Origin: Chitinophaga barathri
Lineage (GTDB): Bacteria > Bacteroidota > Bacteroidia > Chitinophagales > Chitinophagaceae
Reading direction: 5' to 3'
NCBI RefSeq assembly: GCF_003807585.1
Contig: NZ_RMBX01000023.1
Coordinates: 1-44,414, forward strand
Length of the DNA stretch: 44,414 bases
Position numbers and translations under genes: made by a program. Shown piece by piece: positions 25,501 through 38,400 of the stretch (the first letter of the stretch is position 1; each line of letters begins with the position of its first letter). The notes below the pieces were generated by a model. That model was not told where the DNA came from and ran no database searches. It saw only the letters and a program-made list of their open reading frames with translations.

Positions 25501-25653
25501 GCGGCCGGACAGGCGCGAGTTGATCAACGGCACAGTATGCTCCTGCGCGGCCAGTATCAATGGTTGTGAAATGAATAAAAACATCGTGACATACCGTAAC
25601 CACAACCGCTTTTTGATGCGGTTACGGAGCAGCCTGTTGGTTGGAATTTGCAT
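22570..25653 (-). CDS. SusC/RagA-type TonB-dependent transporter
   Basis: This 1027-aa outer-membrane transporter imports the captured ligand using TonB energy. After an extended basic signal region (residues 1-36) it has a carboxypeptidase-regulatory-like domain (about 46-130: LSGRVVDAVSREALPGAIV). The plug domain with the SusC signature DVVVVGYGTQKKSDLTGS follows, then a 22-strand barrel ending in the terminal aromatic residue of GAKISF. No anti-sigma or sigma factor gene is adjacent, and the N-terminus lacks a clear signalling (STN) extension. It is the first gene of the SusCD-sulfatase operon, with a possible promoter near 26012-26045 and a leader of about 350 bases. Confidence 0.96.
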   Translation of the reverse strand: MQIPTNRLLRNRIKKRLWLRYVTMFLFISQPLILAAQEHTVPLINSRLSGRVVDAVSREALPGAIVQIKGTTHGVSTDEQGKFGFVTGQKFPYTLIVSFLGYKKQEVIAETGQVEIRLEPVQNQLNDVVVVGYGTQKKSDLTGSISSVSGNLLKQPVSSLDQALKGSVPGIQVTQTSGQPGGGVSIRIRGGSSIQGGNEPLYVIDGFPVYNNPVSAGILSGTPVNPLANINPSDIESIDVLKDASATAIYGSRGANGVVIITTKKGKADKSALSYEVLYGVQSLRKKIAVLGAKDFAVLRNEVLYDANPSRGKNQYLTQAQIDQLGRGTDWQDEAFRSAPQQSHQLTISGGSAKTRYLLSGNYFNQQGIIRNTDFSRFSIRANVDANPFDRLKVSAALTASKSDANVAPAGIVSSLLIMPPTATVYEPDGSYTLRNPFENIFANPVATINEQINKSITNRFFGTAFAEYKILEGLQVKVLFGADVNTTNEKSYIPSTIYEGAQTNGSAGQGTYSSYSWLNENTVSYAKSFGKHNFDALAGFTQQEYTSDVSRSGAQNFVTNDLTYNNLQSGATLVRPYSDATAWVLHSWLARVNYNYANRYYFTASIRTDGSSRFGKGNKWGYFPSAAASWRVSNEPFFRALSKTISDLKIRASFGTTGNLEIGEYQSLAALYSLTYLFGGKTFTGFAPSRIPNDKLGWETTYQYNAGIDVGLFNNRLQVSLDGYYKKTQDLLLSVEIPWTTGQNASLQNFGSVQNKGFEIGVNSRNLTGALGWNTNLSFSLNRNKVLTLGNGARSYITGNYIIRVGEPLGSFYGTVTDGILQPGEEAGKGQYTGSATPKPGDRLYKDISGDKLFTTAADRTIIGNAQPDFIFGLNNTFDWKGLSLSVFLQGSYGNKILNSNRQQLELFTGQQNAAASALDRWTPEHTNTQIPRAKLDPAPVFSDRFIEDGSFLRVKNIALGYSLPRSVFRNIASVEVYVSAQNLLTWTNYTGFDPEVTSGSNVSPGTDSGIYPVSRTVSAGAKISF

Positions 25654-26011
25654 ATAGGTTGTTGATTGATTGTGTAAGGCAATAAAGATCCTGTCCCGCG
25701 GAGGGCGGGAAAAAAAGACGTATGCATACGCCGGTCCGGCCGGGCAATACGATGCCTCAGCGCATGACAGCGCGGTGTTTTACCGTCTTTTAAAAACTAA
25801 TGGAACAGGCGGCCACAGCTGGTCTGCGGCGCATGGACGTAAAGGGCTATCAGGCCCGACATCGGTGACATCTAATGTGGTTGGTAGGCATTTCCTTCAA
25901 TTTAAAATAATTGAATGCCGGTATGCAATGTCTTCAGGATAGTTGTTGGTTGGTTATGGAACTATCGTCACTGTGTTCACCTGCGGGTGCAAATACCGGA
26001 TTTGGACGGAA

Positions 26012-26045
26012 CAAAGATAATATATAAAATCAATTATCCTACAAA
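26012..26045 (-). promoter_or_regulatory. possible promoter of the SusC operon
   Basis: On the minus strand TTTG (complement of 26042-26045), a 22-base spacer and TATCTTTG (complement of 26012-26019) resemble the Bacteroidota promoter. The spacing is longer than the usual 19 but within the reported range. Confidence 0.45.
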
Positions 26046-26053
26046 ATTTGTAG
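26039..26053. repeat. 15-bp palindrome overlapping the possible SusC promoter
   Basis: CTACAAA-A-TTTGTAG is a perfect inverted repeat around a single base. It covers the -33 element of the possible SusC promoter, which would suit a repressor or activator site. Short palindromes of this kind also arise by chance in AT-rich DNA. Confidence 0.4.
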
Positions 26054-26202
26054 ACTAATAGATTGTTACCATATTGGGAGGAAGAGAAAGATGTTTAAAC
26101 AACATATTTGGCTGTTACGGTTGTTTCCCGGAGGCCGTTTTGCTACTGTTGTTTCCGTAAAAAATATCCGCGCGCTTTAAACATTCCACAAACAATTCTG
26201 TT

Positions 26203-26361
26203 AGAGAAAATACAGTAACCGGATATACTATTAAGTTATGATTTGCATTTCAGCCCGGCAAATCTTACCACCATGATACAACAAGAGAGAATACAGTAAC
26301 CATATGCTATTAAGTTATGATTTGCATCTCCGCCAGGCAAATCATATCACCTTGATGCAAC
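26203..26361 (+). repeat. two 80-bp direct repeats, each with a GATTTGC/GCAAATC hairpin
   Basis: The segments 26203-26282 and 26284-26361 are imperfect direct repeats that start AGAG-x-x-AATACAGTAAC and end GAT-x-CAAC. Each contains an inverted repeat GATTTGC/GCAAATC with an 11-base loop (26240-26264 and 26319-26343). The stem is unchanged while the loop differs. They lie 42 bases before the start of the giant-protein gene. The role is unknown; leader structure, protein-binding sites or a duplicated control element are possible. Confidence 0.8.
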
Positions 26362-26403
26362 TTTCAGCCTAGAGGAACCAGTTTTTAGACCCGATACGCC
26401 TAT

Positions 26404-29400
26404 ATGACCACTATTTACCACTATGTTGCCCGGCATATTGATTCAATGTCGTATGCCTTTATTATTATTTGTATCGTCTTCTTATTCCCCCTGCGCTCGC
26501 ATGCTGAAGGTAGCAAGGAACTTGCCGCCAGGGGAGGATACCGTGCTTTTATGAATAGCACCTCTGCCGTAGGGACCGTCAATATTTTCCCGACGCTCGG
26601 CACTATGAAGGTGTATGTGAACGTGGGGGAACGCGTCTATCTCGGTTCCAGCGCGCAGGGCATCGGCAACGGCACCATCAGGGTAAGGCTTCCGAATGGC
26701 ACTACTTTCACCACCGGGAGCAGCACAATAGTCGGCAGGATCGTGAACCGCACACAGGAGATCAACGGCCCGAATGTGACCACTGGTGTGGGGTTGGGCT
26801 ATAATGCTTTTATCCGTACTGTCGCGGCGGGTGAAGCAGGTGTATGGGAGGTGGATTTTGTGCCACCTAACGTGAACAGTGTCACGAGTCCCACCCCGGT
26901 ACTGGCAAGCGCGGCATGGACACAGCCAAGCACCACCTTCGTGACGGCTTTTGATATTTCTGTGTACCGTACGAACAATACGTTCGCCACCGGACGGGTG
27001 TTCACCAATATTTTTACGGCGAACATGGGGAATTACCAATATGGTTTCAACGGTCTTTTTAATGTGCTCACCAAAGATGGTTATCAATATACGGTGGATA
27101 ATAACGGTCAGACCGGCTTCGGTTTTTCTTTCTTCGCCAACAACAAAGGTGCCCGTACGGCCGCCGGTGATCCGCTTTACCAGAGTGTAAACGATCTTTC
27201 CAATATCGACGTGCAGGACCCCCGTGCTATTGATAACGGGACGGACGTTACACACAAACTCTTTTTTAATACTCCTTCTACAGACCTTCCCGCCAGCGCA
27301 CCTTCCGTGAGAGGCACGGAATGGCTGCTGACCACATCGCCTGCGATCAATATCAGCAATATCGGTTTTGTAGGTGCAGAAGGCAGCACACGTGCCGGTA
27401 CGAACCCGCTGGGCGGATATGTCACGTTTAATGCGGGCATTGCCGCCAACTTCGCAATAGACCTGGATCTTAACCAGAACGGCGTCTATACGGATGCGGT
27501 GGACCGCAGGCTGACCGGCTCCGCTGTGGCGGGGGCCAACCGTGTATACTGGGACGGGAAGTATGGAGACGGCACCAATTTACCGGCCAGTGCGGCCGGG
27601 CTTTCCGTCAATGTAAAAGGACAGCTCTTTGGCGGGGAGGTGCATTTCCCTTTTATAGACGTGGAAAACAACGTGAACGGTATTATCATCAACCGCATTG
27701 GCGGCGGGAACGACCTGGTGAACTGGGATGACACGCCCATCACTGTGACCGGCACGCCATCGAACCCACGTAAGGCCACCGATCAGTCCAGCACAACAAA
27801 CGGCCACAAGTGGGGCTCTACTTCATACGGCTCCGCGGACTTTGGCGATGAAGTACTGCTGGACACATGGGCATACGTGATCAGTGCGCCTCAAACGCTT
27901 GGCACGACTGTTATTTTCAGGCAGGCAGACCTGGAAACCGTAAGCATTACACCGGGGCAGGCCGCTTATTGCATTGGCCAGCAGGCAAGCTTTGCCGTGA
28001 GAGTAAAAAACAACGGGCCTTCGGCAGTGGATTCGGTGAAGTTCCGTTTCGTATATCCGGCCGAGTTAACCGGCGTTTCGGTCTCAAGTGCTGCTACAAC
28101 AGGTACCAGTACTGTATCCGGCGGCACCATTACCGGCAGCCAGTACGATGCCCGCCTGGCGATGGCCAATGGCGCGGAAGTGACGTTTACGATCACTGGC
28201 ACTGTTTCGGCGGTACCTTCCTCCGGCACCCTGCCCGTTACCGCCAGCATGTTGCGTACTATTGACTTTACCGATCCTGACGCTACGAACCCTGACGGTA
28301 ATCCGCCAGTAGATCCTTTGGCGGAATGTAACGCCGCGCCCTCCGGTGCGGGTTGTAATAATATCAAAACATTGGCGCCGGTAGTGAGCCCGTTGCCCAC
28401 CACCGCGAACGCAGGCGCGCCGCAAACTCTTTGTGCCGCCACTACCGTAACCCTTGCAGGAAATACACCCGCCACGGGCGCCGGTGTATGGACGAAGGTC
28501 AGCGGCCCGGGCACGCAGGTGATCACCACTCCTTCAAGCCCCGGCACCACTGTTACAGGCCTGGCCACCGGCACTTATATTTTCCGCTGGACCATCAGCA
28601 ACGGCAGTTGTACAGCCAGTACCAGCGATGTGACCATTACCGTGCTCGCCGCATTGGCGGGCAACACCATCACAGCACCCGCGGCGGCTACGTTCTGCGG
28701 CAGCGGCGATGCGGCTGTCATCACGGGTAGCACGCCAACCGGTGGCACTGGCACTTATACCTATCAATGGCAAAGCTCAACCGACAACACGACATTTACT
28801 AACATCACCGGAGCAACCTCGGCAGGCTCCGATCCGCCAGCCGCCACGGTTACCACATACTACAGGAGATTGGCCACATCCGGCGCCTGCGCCACCGCTT
28901 CCGTAAGTAATGTGGTCACTGTCACCATACAACCGGCTATTACCAACAATACCATCACCGCGCCTGCTACAACGGTATTCTGCGAGGTAAGCGACGCGGC
29001 GGTGATCGGTGGCGCCACGCCCGCGGGCGGTACCGGCACATTCACCTACCAGTGGCAGAGCAGCCTGGACAACTCCGCCTGGTCTGACCTGGCAGGGTCC
29101 ACCGCAGCTACTTACGATCCCGTGCGGGTAGGCGCCACGGTGTACTACCGCAGGCTGGTCACCTCCGGCGCCTGCGCCACGGCTTCTGTCAGCAATGTAG
29201 TGACCATTACAGTGAACCCTGCTATTACCGCGGGCGTAGTGGCTTCCAGCCAGTCCTTCTGTGCCAGCGGCAATCCGGATGCCTTTACAGAAACCACGGC
29301 ACCTACCGGCGGCACAGGAACATATACTTACCAATGGCAAAGCTCTGCTACCAGTACCAGCAGCGGCTTTACGGATATCGCAACGGCCACTGCCGCTACA

Positions 29401-32400
29401 TATGACGCACCGTTATTAACGCAAACCACCTACTACCGCCGCATTACGCGCTCCGGCAACTGTACTGAAGCCATCGGTAATGTGCTGACGGTTACCGTCA
29501 ACCCCCTGCTTACAGCGGGAACCATCGGCGCCGGGCAGACCTTCTGTGCCGGCGGGGACCCCGCGCCGTTCACACAGTTGACGCCCGCCACAGGTGGCAA
29601 TGGTACTTACAGTTACCAGTGGCAAAGCTCCACAACTTCCGCCAGTGCCGGATTTGCGGATATGGCCAATGCTACCGGCGTAACCTTTGATGCGCCTGCT
29701 ATTACACAATCCACCTGGTACAGGAGGATAGTCCGTTCCGACAACTGCCCGGAAGTGATCTCGAACGTGGTGAATGTGAACGTGGATCCCGGTCTTGCCG
29801 GCAATACTATCTCAGCGGATCAGTCCATCTGCTCCGGCTCTGCGCCGGCCGGGCTTGCCGGTACCGCTCCTTCGGGCGGTAATGGAACGTATATCTATTT
29901 GTGGGAAAGCAGTACTACGGGCACAGGCGGTTTTGCGCCCGCACCGGGAACGAACAATACCGCAAACTATACGCCCGCGGCTTTAACACAATCCACCATC
30001 TACCGCAGGACAGTCTCTTCGGACGGATGTGCCAGCCTGGGCAGCAACATCGTACAGGTATCCGTTACAGCCGCCGCGCCCGCTGCCAGTGCAGGCCCGG
30101 ACCAGGGCCCGCTGAATACAAACGCTGTAACCCTTGCAGCGAATGTTTCCGGCTCGGGAGCAGGCGTATGGACTGAAACAAGTGCCCCTTCTTCCGGCAA
30201 TATTGTGAACAGCACACAGCCCAATACCGCCGTTACCGGTCTTGTGGTACCCGGTACTTATATATACCGCTGGACCATCAGCAACACGCCCTGCCCGGCT
30301 ACTTTCGATGAAGTGAATATCATCATCAATGCACCTCCGGTGGCAGGAAACGATAACGCCACCACAACGGAAGACAACCCGGTTACTATTACCGTACTGG
30401 CGAATGACACCGATGCGGACGGCACCATCACCGTTAGCGAACTGATCGGTCCGCTGGCCAATGGCACACTGGTGCTGAACCCCGACAATACGGTCACCTA
30501 TACCCCGCGCCCTGATTTCTTCGGCACGGATATGTTCACCTATCTCATCAGGGACAACCTGAACACTGCTTCCAATACTGCCACTGTAACCGTTACTGTA
30601 CAGCCTGTGAACGATGTGCCGGTAGCGGGCAATGACAACATCAACGTTGCGGAAGATGTAACGGTAAACCTGCCCCCACCCGGCATCCTGGACAACGATC
30701 GCGATGCGGACGGCGGCCAGCTGGCAGCCAGCATCATTTCCACTACCACAAACGGGACGCTGACGCTCAACTCGGACGGTTCACTGCAATACACCCCCCG
30801 GCCGGACTTCACCGGCACAGACCAGTTTACCTACCGCGTTTGCGACGCGACCGGTCTTTGCGACACTGCCACGGCAACCTTCAATGTAGGCAATGTGAAC
30901 GATACGCCGGTGGGCAACAATGATACTTACACCATCACGGAAGACGGCGTGCTGAACATTGCCGGCCCTGGCGTGCTTACAAACGATACGGATGCGGACG
31001 GTGATGCGCTCACGGCAAACCTGGTGACCGGCCCCGCACACGGTATCCTCGTGCTGCAACCCAACGGTTCATTCCGGTATGTGCCTGAAGCGGATTACAA
31101 CGGGCCGGACAGCTTTACATACAATGCCTGTGATGCGAGCGGAAGTTGTGAAATTGCAACCGTTACCATTAATGTAACGGGGGTGAATGATTTCCCGCTG
31201 GCTACGAACGATTTTTATAATGTCAATGAAGATCAGCCGCTGACAGTGACCGCGCCGGGCCTCCTGTTCAACGATACAGACCTGGACGGCAATACGCTTA
31301 CCGCAACTGTGGTGACGCCCCCGGCCAATGGTACACTGACGCTGAACTCCGACGGGTCCTTCACGTATACGCCCAACGCCAACTTCAATGGCGTTGAACT
31401 GATTTCTTACCGCGTGTGCGACAACGGTACGCCTTCGCTTTGCGACACCGCTACCCTAAGCATCACTGTAAGCCCTGTGAACGACCGCCCTGTAGCCGGC
31501 GACGATACTTACACAACAACGGAAGATACTCCGCTGAGCGCCACCGCTCCCGGTGTGCTGGCAAACGATACGGACATAGACAGCGATGCCTTTACGGTCA
31601 GCCTCATCACGAGCCCGGCCAATGGCAACGTGACGCTGAATGCAAACGGCAGCTTCGTTTATACGCCCAATGCACAGTTTAACGGCGCGGATAGTTATAC
31701 ATACCGTATCTGCGATGCCAGCGGCGGATGCGACACTGCTACCGTAAATATTTCGGTAACGGCCGTCAACGACCGGCCGGTGTCGCTGGATGAAAGTTAT
31801 ACCACAGCAGAAGATGCGGTGCTGACGATTCCCGCGCCCGGCCTGCTTATCAACGACCGCGACGCGGATGGTGATCCGCTTACGGCATCGCTCGTAACCG
31901 GCCCGGCGAGCGGCACGCTCACACTGAATCCGAATGGAAGCTTTACCTATACGCCCGCCCCGGATTTTACCGGTACGGATATTTTCTCTTACAGCACCTG
32001 CGATAATGGAACGCCTTCGTTGTGCGATACCGCGTTTGTGACCATTTCCGTCACTCCTGCGAACGATGCGCCCGCCGCGGCAGATGATGCCTATACACTG
32101 GCGGAAGATACGCCGCTGAACGTACCCGCCCGCGGTGTGCTCACGAACGATACGGATATTGATAACGACGGCCTGAATGCCAGTGTGGTCACCGGCCCGC
32201 AGAACGGTACGGTGCAGCTGAATGCGGACGGCAGTTTTATCTATACCCCCAACAGGGATTTTAATGGCACAGATAGTTATACCTACCGTGTATGCGACAT
32301 CAGCGGCGCCTGCGATACCGCGACCGTCACTCTCACCATCACAGCGGTGAATGATGCGCCGGTGGCTGGCCCCGCGAATTATTCCGGTGTTGAAGACAGC

Positions 32401-35400
32401 CCGCTTTCCGTGCCCGCGCCCGGCGTATTGTTCAACGATACGGACCCGGATGGCGATCCGCTCACCGCCAGCCTGGTGACGCCGCCAGCCAGCGGTACGC
32501 TGGTGCTGAATGCCGACGGTTCATTTGTATTCACACCCGCACCTGATTTCAACGGTACAACCAGCTTCACATACAGGGTCTGCGATCCTTCCGGCGCCTG
32601 TGATACTACTACGGCCGTGATCACTATTGATAACGTGAACGACGCACCGGTGGCCGGGAACGATGCCTACACACTGGCTGAAGACGGAACGCTGAATATA
32701 ACACCACCCGGCCTGCTGGCCAACGATACGGATACAGACGGTAACCCGCTCACAGCTTCAGTTATCACGCAGCCGCTGCATGGCACGCTCACCGTTGGCC
32801 CGCAGGGGGACTTCATTTACACGCCGGTGGCAAATTACAACGGCCCGGATGCATTCACCTACCGTGTCTGCGACAACCAGGGTGGCTGTGATACCGGCAC
32901 GGTAAATATTACGGTATCCGCAGTGAACGATAAACCGCTGGCCGTAAATGATGAATACAATACCACGGAAGACCAGCCGCTGACCGTCGCGGCGCCCGGC
33001 CCGCTGTTCAACGATTCGGACATAGACGGCAATCCGCTGGTGGCCGCCCTGGTGACAGCGCCGGTGCATGGAACAGTAGTGTTTAATGTGGATGGGAATT
33101 TCATTTACACGCCCAATGCAAATTTCAATGGCGTGGACAGCCTCATATACCAGGTATGCGATGGCAGCAATGTATGCGATACCGCGACTGTCGTTATCAA
33201 TGTAGCAGCCGGATCCGACGCTCCCATAGCGGCAGATGACAACTTTACAACGGGTGAGGACCTGCCGCTGACTATTGCCTCTCCCGGCCTGCTCGGCAAC
33301 GATACGGACGCGGATGGAGATCAGCTGTCTGCCACAATATACAGGCAACCGGAGCAGGGCACCCTCACACTGAATGCCAACGGCAGCTTTACTTATACGC
33401 CCAATCCGGATTACAACGGGCCGGATTATTTTATTTACCAGGTATGCGACAATTCCGTGCCGTCCCTCTGTGATACCGGCCGTGTAAATCTTACGGTGAG
33501 CGCGGTGAATGATGCGCCCAGACCGGTGGATGACAACTACACCGTAGAGGAAGATAAAGTACTCACCGTGCCTGCTACCGGTATATTGCTGAACGATGTA
33601 GAGCCGGATGGCCAGGCCATTACCGCCGCTTTGGTGACCGCTCCCGTTCACGGCGCCGTTACCCTCAATGCCAATGGCAGCTTTACCTATACGCCCGATC
33701 CAAATTTTAATGGGATAGACAGCCTTTCCTATTCCGCCTGCGACCCCGGAGGCAACTGTGCAAATGCGCTTGTAAGGATAGTCGTGACACCGGCCAATGA
33801 CGTGCCTGCACCGGTTGCGGATGCGTATACGCTGAATGAGGATGAGCCATTGACCCTTACCGCGGCCCAGCTGCTGGTAAACGACCTGGATCCTGACGGT
33901 GACCAGCTGCAGGTATCTGTTTCCGCTCAGCCCGCCAATGGCAGGCTTACTGCCAACGGGGACGGTACATTCACCTATGTGCCGAACCTCAATTTCAATG
34001 GTACGGATCAGTTCATTTACTCCGCCTGCGATCCGCAGGGCAGCTGCGCCACCGCGGTGGTAACGCTCACCGTCACCGCGGTGAACGATACCCTGATGGC
34101 GAGAGACGATGAGTTTAAAACACCGGAAGATGTGCCCATTACGATCCAGTTCAGCCGTCTTACAGATAATGACACGGATGTGGAGAATGAACCTTTCACC
34201 GTATCGCTGCTCCCCGCAATGGGACCGCAAACAGGCACTATCAGCGCGATCACGGCGGATGGATTTAACTATACGCCGGGACAGGACGTGCTTACCCTGG
34301 ATTCCTTCTACTACCGGATCTGCGAGCCGGGCGGGCTTTGTGATACCGCCAAAATATATATCCGCATCGATGCGCTGAATGATGCGCCGGTGGCTGTAAA
34401 TGATACCTATTCGCTGGATGAGGACGGGCGCCTGGTGATTGCCGGGCCCGGCGTATTACAGAACGATACGGACGCGGATGACGCCATCCTGACTTCAAAC
34501 CTCTTGACCGGCGCTGCCAATGGCGTGTTGACGCTGAATGCGGACGGTTCTTTTGAATACCAGCCAAACCTCAACTTTAACGGAACAGACCAGTTCACTT
34601 ACAACGTGTGTGATGGTACAGGGGCCTGCGCACCAGCCACCGTTACCATTACCGTGAACCCGGTGAATGATAAACCGTCGGCCGTGAATGAAACATTTAC
34701 TACGGGAGAGGAAGCGCCGCTGAATGGAAATGTGCTGACCAATGACAGTGACCTGGACGGTGATAATTTCACCGCCGTGATGGCGATGGAACCCGGTTTT
34801 GGTACGGTAGTGCTAAACCCGGACGGTACATTCACCTACACGCCGAATACGGACTTCAACGGCACGGATGTATTCACCTACCGGGTGTGTGACAACGGCA
34901 CGCCGCAGCTCTGTGATACCGGGACTGTTATAATCACCGTAACGGAGGCAAACGATGCGCCGGAAGTAAACAACGAATCTTATACGCTCGAAGAAGATTC
35001 CATACTGAATGTGCCGGGCCAGGGCGTACTCGGAAACGACAGGGATGTGGATGGCCAGGTGGTAGCCTCCGTTGTGACGGCGCCCACAAGAGGCACATTG
35101 GAAATGAACCTGGATGGTTCTTTCCGCTACCGCCCGAATCAGCATTTCAACGGCGTTGACAGCTTTACCTACAACGTGTGCGATGCCTCAGGCCTCTGTG
35201 TGCCCGCCAAAACATATCTCACTATCACCGAAGTGAATGACCGGCCTGTGGCAGTGGATGACACCATCAACCTGAATGAGGAACAAACCGTTGTCCTCGA
35301 TCCGAACAACCCGGCGTTTATCCTCGTAAACGATTCCGACCCGGACGGGGACCCGCTCACTGCCACACCGATCGGCACGCTGGCCCATGGCACCCTCACG

Positions 35401-38400
35401 CCGAATCCCGATGGCACGTATAACTATACGCCCGATCCGGATTACAGCGGCTCCGACTTTATTTATTACCAGGTGTGCGACAACCGTGGGCTTTGTGATA
35501 CCGGCTTCGTCACCATCAACCTCGTGAATGTAAACGACTCGCCGGTGGCGCGCGCGGACAGCTTTGCGATAAATGAAGACAGCCCGCTGTCCGTACCCGC
35601 GGTTACCGGCGTGCTGGCAAATGATACGGACCCCGATGGCGAAGCCATTGTGTCTACCTTGCAAACACCCGCCAATGGAAGGCTCACGCTCCGCTCCAAT
35701 GGTTCTTTCGAATATATTCCGAACCTGAACTTCAGCGGGGAAGACACCTTCACCTACCAGGCCTGCGACGCCGGCGGATTATGCTCCACGGCAGTGGTGA
35801 AGATCATCATCGCCCCGGTGAATGACCCGCCGGTAGGAGTGGACGATGAATTTACAAGGGCGGAAGATACCGTGATCACCTTCCCGCCGTCCGTTGCGCT
35901 GATAAATGATACAGACCCGGATGGGAATGTATTGACCGGCCGCCCCATTGGCAGCCTCACCAAAGGCAGCTTTACGGCTAATCCTGACGGTACATATACT
36001 TACCGGCCCGCACTGAACTTCAACGGCGTGGATAGTATTGAATACCAGGTATGCGACCCGTCAGGCCTTTGTGATACGGCCATCATCCGCCTCACCATTG
36101 TGCCCAGGAACGATGCGCCTGAAACGCACCCGGCTACGTACTCCACGCCGGAAGACCAGCCGCTGGTACTGCCGCCGCCGGGCATCCTGGCGAACGATGC
36201 CGATGCGGACGGAGATGATATTTCCGCCAGCATCCTGACGCCGGTAAAACACGGTACCGTGATCGTGCGGCCGGACGGCAGCCTTAGTTACACGCCCAAT
36301 AAAGATTTTAATGGGCTGGACAGCCTGACGTACACCGCTTGCGACCTCTCCGGTACCTGCGATACGAACGTGATCTACATCAACGTTTCCGCGGTGAACG
36401 ATCCGCCTGTGGCTGTGGGTCTTAACTTTGTGATGAATGAAGACGCCGTGCTGAACACTGCCGCCCCGGGTGCGTTGCTGAACGACACTGATCCCGATGG
36501 TGACGCGCTGGCGGCTACATTGGTGACACCGCCGGCAAATGGCACACTGACGCTGAATGCGGATGGCAGTTTCACTTATGAGCCTAATGATAACTTTAAC
36601 GGCCAGGACCAGTTCACTTACCGCGCCTGCGACGGCCAATACTGCGATGAAGCAACCGTCTTCATTGATGTGCTGCCCGCTGCGGATGCGCCCCTGGCGG
36701 TGAATGACACCGTTGCACTGACGGAGGACAGCCTGTTCGTCTCCGCAGCCGGTGTGCTGGCAAATGACGTGAATACAGACGGCAGCCCGCTGAACATCAC
36801 GGTGGTGACGCCGCCCATCAAAGGCCAGCTGGCGCTGAACGGCAGCGGTGGCATACAATACCGTCCGAACCTCAATGCCAATGGTGCTGACAGTGCGGTT
36901 TACCGCATCTGCGACGCAGCGAACAACTGCAGCGATGCAAAAATCTACTTCAATATCGCCGCGGTGAACGACCGGCCGGTGGGCGTGGATGATTACTTCA
37001 CCCGTACGGAAGATACCGTGATCACTTTCTCGCCGGCAGTGGCGCTGATCAATGATGCTGATCCGGATGGGGATGTACTCACAGGAGAGCCGATCGGTTT
37101 CCTCACCAAAGGTACTTTTGTACGCAACCCGGATGGCACTTATACCTACAGGCCACTGAGGAATTTCCATGGCGTGGATAGTATTGCCTACCGCCTGTGC
37201 GACCCGTCCGGCCTCTGCGACACCGCCGTGATCCACGTAACGCTTTTGCCGGTGAACGATAAGCCGCTGGCAGTGGACGATGCGCATACCACAAACGAAG
37301 ACCAGGCGCTCTCCGTACTGTCTCCCGGCATGCTGGTAAACGACAGCGACGTGGATGTGGACGATGTACTGAATGCTTCCGTGCTGAACGGCCCGTATCA
37401 TGGCTCGCTGATCATTAACCGTGATAATTCCTTTACATACCAGCCGTCACCTGATTATTTCGGACTGGATTCGTTCACCTACATCATCGCTGATCCTGGC
37501 GGGCTGAGAGATACAGCAGTGGCCATGATTACAATCAACTCGATGAACGATGCGCCCGTAGCCCTGGACGATGCTTATTTCCTGAAAGAAGGAGAAACCG
37601 TAAATGGGAACCTGCTGGTGAATGACAACGATCCGGATAGTAACGCCATCAGCGCACTGGTAGTGCAGGCGCCGGCAAACGGTTCGCTTGGCCTGAACCC
37701 GGACGGCACATTTACCTATACGCCGAACGCGGGCTTTAGCGGCACGGATTCAGCCCTGTACAGCATCTGCGACAACGGAACGCCGTCGTTGTGCGATTCC
37801 GCGAGAGTTAGTTTTATTGTCGCGGAGAACATGAAACCGCTGGCTGTGGATGATGCTTATACGGTGGCGGAAGATGTTCCGCTGAATGTGGCCGCACCCG
37901 CCATGCTGGCGAATGATAGCGATCCTGAAGGTCGCCCGCTGACTGTGGCAGTTGAGCGTCAGCCCGCGCATGGTGTATTTACTTTACAAGCCGGCAATGC
38001 CTTCGGGTATGTGCCTGCTTCTGACTTCTTTGGTTTGGATACGGTGGTGTATGTGGTGACCGATGCGGGAGGCCTGAAGGATACTGCGCTTATCGTCATC
38101 AATGTATCGGCTGTGAACGATCCGCCGATGGCCGCAGCGGATACGGCGATGGCAAATGAAAATACGCCGGTGAGCGATAATGTGCTGACCAATGATACGG
38201 ACATTGAAGGGGATAGGCTTACCGCCAGCCTTGTAACGGCTCCGGTGAACGGTACGGTGGTGCTCAATGCGGACGGTTCCTTCACCTATACACCGAATAC
38301 GGGCTACGTTGGCCTGGATTCGCTGATCTACCAGGTGTGTGATAACGGAACGCCTTCGTTCTGCGATACGGCCACCCTGATCTTAACAACGCTGGCTGTA

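Larger units (their letters stand above)
25654..26403. other. 750-bp divergent intergenic region
   Basis: This stretch separates the minus-strand SusC operon from the plus-strand giant-protein operon. It holds a possible minus-strand promoter (26012-26045), a 15-bp palindrome (26039-26053), two 80-bp hairpin repeats (26203-26361) and an imperfect hairpin GGCATT...AATTGAATGCC near 25888-25918. No small gene with convincing features was found. No exact plus-strand TAnnTTTG promoter could be found for the giant gene. Confidence 0.6.

Noticed and set aside
25694..25716. TCCCGC/GCGGGA hairpin next to seven A as a terminator
   Set aside because: The A tract follows the stem on the plus strand, so the T tract comes before the stem on the minus strand; neither direction gives stem then T.
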